A DNA stretch of 11,536 nt from an uncultured Bacteroidota bacterium (GTDB lineage Bacteria; Bacteroidota; Bacteroidia; Bacteroidales; P3), in assembly GCA_902766265.1 (NCBI GenBank), contig CACXCY010000126.1:1-11536 (forward strand), written 5' to 3'. The notes under the pieces are model-generated. The model was given only the letters and a program-made list of their open reading frames with translations, had not been told where the DNA came from and made no database searches. A program made the translations under genes and the position numbers. The first letter of the stretch is position 1, and each line of letters opens with the position of its first letter. Of this stretch, positions 5,625 to 11,536 are shown piece after piece.

Positions 5625-6368
5625 TTGCCAGCCACCGAAAACATACTGCACGCAGCGGACTGCCTGACTCCCGAACGCATTCTCTACGAAGACAACCACC
5701 TCATGGCTGTCAACAAGAATGTGGGCGAGATTGTGCAGGGAGACAAAACCGGCGACGTATGTATGCCCGATGTCATCAAGGCCTACATCAAAAAACGCGA
5801 CCAGAAGGCCGGCAATGTCTATTGCGGAGTCATTCACCGGTTGGATCGACCGGTGAGCGGTATCGTGGTCTTTGCAAAGACAAGCAAGGCGTTGGGGCGC
5901 ATGAACGACTTGGTGAAGCAGCGCAACTTCCGAAAGACCTATTGGGCGATAGCCAAAGAGTTAGCCAACACAACATCCGCTCCCACATCGGGACACCTGG
6001 AGGACTGGCTGCTGCGCAACGAGAAACAGAACAAAAGCTACGTCGTTGCCGAAGGTACCCCAGGAGCCAAACTCGCCCGACTTGATTTCCGCGTATTGGC
6101 GGTAAGCAAAGGGGGCTACCACCTGATAGAGATAGACCTCCACACCGGACGGCACCATCAGATACGGTGCCAGCTGGCTCATGCAGGATGGTATATCAAA
6201 GGCGATTTGAAATACGGAGCGCCTCGCAGCAATCCCGACGGAGGCATCTCGTTGCACGCCCGCAGCATTGAATTTGAGCACCCCGTCCGTCACGAGACGA
6301 TAACCATTGTGGCACCGCCACCTGAAGAGTTTACCCATTTGTTTGACCTACAAAATCATCCCCTATAG
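5625..6368 (+). CDS. RluA/RluD-family RNA pseudouridine synthase, TTG start
   Basis: A protein of about 247 residues from the RluA/RluD family, which isomerises specific uridines in rRNA or tRNA. Catalytic Asp 74 lies in HRLDRPVSG (71-79). LHTGRHHQIRCQLAHAG (172-188) and GDLKYGAP (193-200) are the other family landmarks. There is no N-terminal S4 domain, so it is a short, single-domain form and I cannot say which uridine it targets. Start choice: an in-frame stop lies at 5610-5612, and there is no ATG or GTG until codon 27 (5703). Starting there would remove the conserved RILYEDNHL strand (18-26). TTG at 5625, five bases after the psd stop, is the only standard alternative start that keeps it; ATA, ATC or CTG cannot be excluded. 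The tight spacing suggests coupling to psd. Confidence 0.88.
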   Translation: MPATENILHAADCLTPERILYEDNHLMAVNKNVGEIVQGDKTGDVCMPDVIKAYIKKRDQKAGNVYCGVIHRLDRPVSGIVVFAKTSKALGRMNDLVKQRNFRKTYWAIAKELANTTSAPTSGHLEDWLLRNEKQNKSYVVAEGTPGAKLARLDFRVLAVSKGGYHLIEIDLHTGRHHQIRCQLAHAGWYIKGDLKYGAPRSNPDGGISLHARSIEFEHPVRHETITIVAPPPEEFTHLFDLQNHPL

Positions 6369-6443
6369 AATCCTCCCGCCATTACGACCCTCTGTCGAAT
6401 GCCGGTACCAAATACCAAAACCATCGAACATAACCACAAAACC

Positions 6444-9400
6444 ATGAGAAAGATACTTCATATAGCCATACTGCTTTGCGTTGCATCACTATCGGCCCAC
6501 GCTCAATCAGAATGTCGGGTAGTGTGCAGCAACTATCACGAGATTCGACTGTACATAGTGACACCGCAACCCACCATCGGCCATTTGCAATACCTGGGAG
6601 AAAAGTTTTCCACACTCACCATGGAGGGATACATATCCCTGGGACAAAACGGCCACCCCGATCTCCCCTTGCTGACACGAATGCTGGAGGTACCCGTGAA
6701 CGACGGCTATGAGATAATTGTCGGCAAAGTACACTACGACACTCTCGATGGGAACACTTTGGGAATCAATCATCCCATCATACCTGCACAACCGTCGCGC
6801 AGCAAATCGGACACCACCACTCCCACCCTCGTTATCGACAAAGAGATGTACTCCACCGATGCTTTCTTCGGTACCGATGCTCCCGTTAGTGTGGAACATG
6901 TCGGCGTCGCCCGCAATCGCAATCTGGCGCTGCTACGCTTCAGTCCCGTCAGCTACAACCCCGTAACCAACCAAGTGGTGGTGTGCAGAGGTATCGATGT
7001 AACCATTCGTTTCATCAATCCAAACGTCGCCGCCTCCAAACGGATGCGCAACCTCCACGCCTGCGAAGCGTTCCACATAGGTACACCTACACTCAACACC
7101 CTTTCCTCCGAAGAGAAAGATATCGCAGTGACACAAAACGCCCCCATACACTACCTTATCGTGGCCCACAACTCGTTTCGCGGACAACTCGACTCGCTCA
7201 TTAACTGGAAACAACGCATAGGATTCATCGTCACTGTGGCCTATACAGACCAACCCGAAGTGGGCAGTACCACCGGCAGCATTTCTGCCTATATCCGCAA
7301 TTTCTACAACAACGCCACCCCTCAACTGCCTGCACCCGCTTTCCTGCTTTTGGTGGGCGATGTCGACCAGATACCCGCCTTTACCGGATGCAACGGGTAT
7401 TCCGGACCTGATGCCAATGCTACCCACGTCACCGACCTGTATTACGCCACATGGTCCCGCGGCGACTCCATTCCCGACTGCCACTATGGGCGCTTCTCTG
7501 CCCAAAATATCAGCCAGCTCACACCGCAGATAGAAAAGACGCTGATGTACGAGCGATATGCGTTTCCCGACCCACAGTTCCTGAACCGCGCCGTACTGGT
7601 GGCCGGAGAGGATCGTGGAAGTGCGAACGACAACGCTTTCAAATATGCCGACCCCACAATGGACTATGCCACCAAATACTACATCACCCGCACCAACGGC
7701 TACAGCAGCATCATCTACTACAAAAACAACAACGGTTTCGCACCTAACGGCGTAACAGTGACCGGATGCTCGCTGGACGCATCAGCCGCCGACTCCCTCG
7801 CCCAAGCTTACTCACGGGGTGCAGGGTGGATAAACTACTCCGCCCACGGTTCGCCCTCAGGGTGGCACAGTCCCGCATTTAACACTACCGACCGACTGCC
7901 CTATATGTCGAACACCAACAGAGCCGGTGTGATGGTGGGCAACTGTTGTTCCTCGTGCGAGTTTCAGGAGGACGAATGTTTTGCAGAAGCGGTGCTGCGT
8001 AAGAACGACCGTACCGGAGCCACCGTGTACATCGGAGCATCGGAGTCTACCTATTGGAAAGACGACTTCTACTGGTCGGTGGGGTTGCGCAACAGCAGCG
8101 ACATCAACAACACGATGAACGCCACCTATGACCCGTCCAACCTCGGTATGTACGACCGTTTGTTCCACACCCACAGCGAAGCGTATGCCGACCACTACAC
8201 CAGTGCAGGAGCCATGATAATGGCGGGCAATATGGCGGTGCAGTCCTCCTCCAGCAGCGGAAAGGCCTACTACTGGGAGATCTACCACCTAATGGGCGAT
8301 CCCTCGCTGCAACCCTGGTTAGGGCTGGCTACCCCTATGAATGTTAGCACCAATACCACATCGCTGGTAGCAGGAGCCACCAGTTTCCAGGTTACCGCAG
8401 TACCCCACGCCTATGTAGCCCTCACCAACGGACAGGGAGCGCTAATCGGCGCCACCTTTGCCGATGCGGCGGGTATTGCCACCCTCACCTTCGACCCCAT
8501 TACCGCCGGCATCTATGAGCTGGCGGCAACAGCACAGGGATACATCCCGTCGTTCACCACCATCACGACAACGATGCCCACAGGCCCCTATGTCGTCAGC
8601 GACAGCATATCCTCCTCCAACGGTCAACATCTTGTCGCCGGAAGACCGCAACCACTGAACCTGCTACTCAACAATGTCGGCGTCAACGCCACACAGACAC
8701 TCAGCATCGAATTCTCGTCGCCCGACGGGAAAACCACCTTCGCCACATCAGGAGCGCAAACGGTGAGCAACATCGCCGCATCGTCGACAACGCGTCTCAA
8801 CGCCGTCAACACCGCCACCGTGAGAGAAAGCGTCTCCGACCAGTCGCCCGTACAGATAGCCGTCACCGTCAGATGGGGGACACAAGCGAGCGAATCCACC
8901 ACACGCACCTTCTCCATGGTGGCCGATGCGGCACAGATCACCAAACTGGATGAGAGCGTCACGTTCAGCGGCAACCAGTACACCCTCATCGTCAACTATG
9001 CCAATACGGGACATTCCGGAATGGGCGGTATCACCATCCACGCCACCCCTCTCGACCCCGATGTGCGCACCTCCAGCATCGACAATATCATCGACACACT
9101 GCCCGTCAATGCCACCTGCAGCGACACATTCCATTTCACCATCAACACCTCGCAAACCATCGACGACGATATTCCCGTCCACGTCACCTTTGCCAATCGC
9201 CACTACTCGCGTACCGACCCCGTAATGCTCCCTTGCGGAACCCGCACACTCACCTTTGAGAACCTCACGCAGTTCCCGTCCGAATGGACTCAGGGAAACC
9301 ACCCGTGGGTTATCACCAGCACCGCCGGCGAAGTGCGCTACGGTAGCCGTTGCGCCCGTTCCGCCAACAACCTCCAGGACGAAGAGGACTCCGAGCTGTC

Positions 9401-10082
9401 CGTGCGCCGCAATGCACTTGCCAACGACAGCATATCGTTCGACTTCAACGTCTCCAGCGAAAACAACTACGACAAATTCAAATTCTACATCGACGACACC
9501 TCGAAGCTCGTGGCCAGCGGCACCAACAACGAGTGGCGACACGTCTCGTACCCCGTGAGCGCCGGCCGGCACACCTTCAAATTCGTCTACTCGAAAGACT
9601 ACAGCCAGAGTGACGGAAGAGACTGCGCCTGGATCGACAACGTGCGTCTGCCCGCCAACACGACGGTGCGCATCTATCAGGCCGACACCGTGGGACGCGG
9701 AACCGTCTACACTTTCCACGGACTCACCATCAACACCGCCGACTCCGCCTGCGGCACCTACTACTATCGCGACGAGAGCGAATCCAACCGCATCTACATC
9801 CTGATGCTCACCATCGACAACAGCGAACCTGGTGTGGGAGTGACCACTGTCGATGAGACCTCTCGCCTACTTCTCTACCCCAACCCCACCAACGGCATCA
9901 TCCGCATCGAGAGCCCCGCGTCCACCATCGGAACGCCCCTGATGCTCTTCAACATGCGGGGACAGCTGATAATGACCCGCACAGCCACCACACCTCTCAC
10001 CGAACTCAACCTGCACGGACTCCCCTGCGGCGTATACGTGCTCCGCTGCGGGACGTTCATCGAAAAGATAATCAAGAAATAA
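6444..10082 (+). CDS. Gingipain-like C25 cysteine protease with T9SS sorting domain
   Basis: A secreted protease of 1212 residues. Order: signal peptide 1-20, with cleavage expected after SAHA before Gln 21; propeptide-like region about 21-231 (GQNGHPDLPLL is typical); peptidase C25 domain about 232-625; Ig-like domain about 630-710; two CARDB-like beta-sandwiches about 713-935; a jelly-roll or cleaved-adhesin-like domain about 937-1085; and a T9SS C-terminal domain from about 1142 (LLLYPNPTNG) to the end (GVYVLRC...KIIKK). The catalytic dyad is probably His 468 (SAHGSPSGW) and Cys 501 (GNCCSSCEF). Their spacing of 33 equals that of His 211/Cys 244 in RgpB. The conserved CFAEA and YWKDDFYWSVG segments follow. 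It should cross the inner membrane by Sec and the outer membrane by T9SS. Arg or Lys specificity cannot be read here. I start at 6444 rather than the in-frame ATG at 6399, because a signal peptide begins there. Confidence 0.93.
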   Translation: MRKILHIAILLCVASLSAHAQSECRVVCSNYHEIRLYIVTPQPTIGHLQYLGEKFSTLTMEGYISLGQNGHPDLPLLTRMLEVPVNDGYEIIVGKVHYDTLDGNTLGINHPIIPAQPSRSKSDTTTPTLVIDKEMYSTDAFFGTDAPVSVEHVGVARNRNLALLRFSPVSYNPVTNQVVVCRGIDVTIRFINPNVAASKRMRNLHACEAFHIGTPTLNTLSSEEKDIAVTQNAPIHYLIVAHNSFRGQLDSLINWKQRIGFIVTVAYTDQPEVGSTTGSISAYIRNFYNNATPQLPAPAFLLLVGDVDQIPAFTGCNGYSGPDANATHVTDLYYATWSRGDSIPDCHYGRFSAQNISQLTPQIEKTLMYERYAFPDPQFLNRAVLVAGEDRGSANDNAFKYADPTMDYATKYYITRTNGYSSIIYYKNNNGFAPNGVTVTGCSLDASAADSLAQAYSRGAGWINYSAHGSPSGWHSPAFNTTDRLPYMSNTNRAGVMVGNCCSSCEFQEDECFAEAVLRKNDRTGATVYIGASESTYWKDDFYWSVGLRNSSDINNTMNATYDPSNLGMYDRLFHTHSEAYADHYTSAGAMIMAGNMAVQSSSSSGKAYYWEIYHLMGDPSLQPWLGLATPMNVSTNTTSLVAGATSFQVTAVPHAYVALTNGQGALIGATFADAAGIATLTFDPITAGIYELAATAQGYIPSFTTITTTMPTGPYVVSDSISSSNGQHLVAGRPQPLNLLLNNVGVNATQTLSIEFSSPDGKTTFATSGAQTVSNIAASSTTRLNAVNTATVRESVSDQSPVQIAVTVRWGTQASESTTRTFSMVADAAQITKLDESVTFSGNQYTLIVNYANTGHSGMGGITIHATPLDPDVRTSSIDNIIDTLPVNATCSDTFHFTINTSQTIDDDIPVHVTFANRHYSRTDPVMLPCGTRTLTFENLTQFPSEWTQGNHPWVITSTAGEVRYGSRCARSANNLQDEEDSELSVRRNALANDSISFDFNVSSENNYDKFKFYIDDTSKLVASGTNNEWRHVSYPVSAGRHTFKFVYSKDYSQSDGRDCAWIDNVRLPANTTVRIYQADTVGRGTVYTFHGLTINTADSACGTYYYRDESESNRIYILMLTIDNSEPGVGVTTVDETSRLLLYPNPTNGIIRIESPASTIGTPLMLFNMRGQLIMTRTATTPLTELNLHGLPCGVYVLRCGTFIEKIIKK

Positions 10083-10154
10083 CCGGCGTACCTGTTCGCC
10101 AAAGTACCACACGAAACAATCAACATTTCCCATAATCCGAAAACATCCACCACG

Positions 10155-11536
10155 ATGAGACACACCGCCACATTGTTCATCCTTCTCCTGCTGACCAGCG
10201 GCATACAGGCCCAGCAGCTGCAACTCGACACCGTCGGCACCAGCAAATCGTTCAGCTCCGAGCTCGCCGGCAACTGCCAGTATATGGGCACCGTCGACAC
10301 CGTCAGCTACTTTGCCAGTCGCGAAGCCCGCATGTTCAACATGAGCCCCATCCAGATTATCGCCACCGACGCACACTATCGCACCCTCAAGACGATGAGC
10401 ATCGACGGCACCAAGAACTTCAACATACTCTACGCCAACATCAGCAACGGAGAAGCCGTGCTGCTGATGCGCGACGGCTCGGAGAAGAAATCCGAAGCCG
10501 TCTACCGCGTCAGCGTCCGTCTCGATTCTATGACGATAGCCGACTCCCTGAAGCAGATGTACCGCATCAATCTGAACAACAAAGGAAGAATCATCATGCT
10601 GTCGGCCGTATCGCCCAACGGCAAATACGTCGGTGTGGTAAGCGCCGCCACCCAGAAGAACGGCACCATCAACACGGGAGAAGCCATGATGTACAACGAA
10701 TCGGCACGTCCCATGTGGAAGAAAGGCATCAACCTCCGTAATCTCACCAGCGTCAGCGTCACCGACGACGGCACCCTCATCACACTCGGCTCGCACATCG
10801 TGGGGCAGACGGACAGCATGGATATCCACATCGTCAGCACCACCGACAAACTGGACTACCCCGCGGTACTCGTCTTCGACAGTTGCACCCCCGTGAAAAC
10901 CCAGCTGATAGGCGAGAGCAACGGAGTGGTGCTGATTGGCGGCTTCGTGCGGCACCCCAAGGTGCACGCCCCCGGTCCCAGCGGCCTCTTCACCGCCGCC
11001 TTCAATCCAGACGAACAGCAGCTGACCCGTCCAGCGACCTACCGTTTCAGCAACAGCGATTTCTGCTGCATTAACAATACCACCAAATACAAGGACAAGA
11101 AGAAAAAAGCCACCGAAGGACAGCAGCGGCTGCGCATCGAAGACAAGATACCCACCACCTACGGCGCCGCCATCCTGCTGCAGGGGCTCTACAACGTCAC
11201 CACCGAGGAGAACGGGCAGACCACCGTCATCTATCACAAACAGGGCAGCTTGCTCTTTGGTGTGGGCACCGACGGCAACATCCGCTGGCACTGCGGCATC
11301 CGCACCCTCAGCGTCAACGACGACGGCGGATGCTTCCAGCACACACCACTCCTGCGCAACGGCGACAACGTCTATTTCGTCCAGAACGAGCACCACAAGA
11401 CGACCGCCTACGTCCCCGGACAGCCCATCAAAGCGCTGGAGGAAAAGACCAACAGCAACCTGGCGCTCTACACCATCACGCCCACCGGCGAAGTGAGCCG
11501 CCAGGTGCTCCTCGCCAACACCAAATGGGCACTCGG
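10155..11536 (+). CDS. Exported protein of unknown function, possibly beta-propeller (3' end cut by window)
   Basis: The frame is open from the ATG at 10155 to the window edge (460 codons plus two bases), so the C-terminus is missing. Residues 1-19 are a signal peptide (MRHTATLFILLLLTSGIQA) with cleavage expected before Gln 20. I recognise no catalytic motif. The rest shows repeated beta-strand stretches, such as GRIIMLSAVSPNGKYVGVV, VSVTDDGTLITLG, AAILLQGLYNV and SLLFGVGTDGNIRWHCGI, that resemble propeller blades of exported Bacteroidota proteins. A lysine-rich patch KYKDKKKK lies near residue 315. Codon use (mostly codons ending in C) matches the preceding genes, which supports coding. It starts 72 bases after the protease gene on the same strand, with no terminator or promoter seen between, so co-expression is plausible. 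Whether it ends in a T9SS tail cannot be seen. Confidence 0.8.
   Translation, partial: MRHTATLFILLLLTSGIQAQQLQLDTVGTSKSFSSELAGNCQYMGTVDTVSYFASREARMFNMSPIQIIATDAHYRTLKTMSIDGTKNFNILYANISNGEAVLLMRDGSEKKSEAVYRVSVRLDSMTIADSLKQMYRINLNNKGRIIMLSAVSPNGKYVGVVSAATQKNGTINTGEAMMYNESARPMWKKGINLRNLTSVSVTDDGTLITLGSHIVGQTDSMDIHIVSTTDKLDYPAVLVFDSCTPVKTQLIGESNGVVLIGGFVRHPKVHAPGPSGLFTAAFNPDEQQLTRPATYRFSNSDFCCINNTTKYKDKKKKATEGQQRLRIEDKIPTTYGAAILLQGLYNVTTEENGQTTVIYHKQGSLLFGVGTDGNIRWHCGIRTLSVNDDGGCFQHTPLLRNGDNVYFVQNEHHKTTAYVPGQPIKALEEKTNSNLALYTITPTGEVSRQVLLANTKWAL

Noticed and set aside
6399..6443. Upstream ATG adding 15 residues to the C25 protease
   Set aside because: It would put a polar stretch before the signal peptide, whereas the ATG at 6444 begins MRKILHIAILL, a standard signal peptide start.
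8748..9719. Minus-strand ORF of 323 codons inside the protease gene
   Set aside because: Same composition effect, antisense to the CARDB-like and jelly-roll domains, with no recognisable motif.
9867..11396. Minus-strand ORF of 509 codons across the end of the protease gene and the last gene
   Set aside because: It is antisense to two genes with clear signal peptides or domains and spans their junction. Its Val/Gly/Asp/Ala-rich translation is what results when plus-strand codons ending in C are read in reverse. No family is recognisable.

Overview
The window looks like chromosomal DNA from a member of the Bacteroidota, most likely order Bacteroidales. Four things point there. The gene order rsfS-ftsH-LUD protein-cdsA-psd fits that group. 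The only convincing promoter element is a TAnnTTTG box (781-788). Shine-Dalgarno sites are absent. A gingipain-type protease carries a type IX secretion (T9SS) C-terminal sorting domain, which is restricted to this phylum. I cannot name the genus.

Layout. Positions 1-810 contain no credible gene. The stretch is AT-rich and built from several unrelated repeat families: three degenerate copies of a ~120-bp unit, a pair of perfect 20-bp direct repeats around a strong hairpin, a five-unit 11-bp tandem array, and two runs of 7-bp (GTTTCAA-like) units with crossing inverted repeats. It ends in a promoter-like box overlapped by a perfect 9-bp-arm palindrome, three bases before the rsfS ATG. From 811 to the right edge all eight genes are on the + strand and tightly spaced: rsfS, ftsH, a LUD-domain protein, cdsA, psd, an RluA/RluD-family pseudouridine synthase, a C25 cysteine protease, and an exported protein cut by the window edge. 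I see no convincing terminator between them.

How they fit together. The first six genes look like a housekeeping transcription unit. RsfS acts on the ribosome, FtsH is the membrane-bound AAA+ zinc protease, CdsA and Psd are two steps of phospholipid synthesis (CDP-diacylglycerol and phosphatidylethanolamine; the intermediate phosphatidylserine synthase is not here), and the pseudouridine synthase modifies RNA. The role of the LUD protein is unknown, although its start codon overlaps the ftsH stop. The last two genes encode exported proteins with signal peptides. The protease has a full-length architecture: propeptide, C25 catalytic domain with a His/Cys dyad spaced as in RgpB, Ig-like and CARDB-like beta-sandwiches, a jelly-roll adhesin-like domain and the sorting tail.

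I found no clearly new multi-gene system. The least explained part is the layered repeat region in front of rsfS-ftsH, especially the palindrome on the promoter and start. Other points to check are the non-ATG starts of cdsA and the pseudouridine synthase, and the unassigned exported protein at the right edge.
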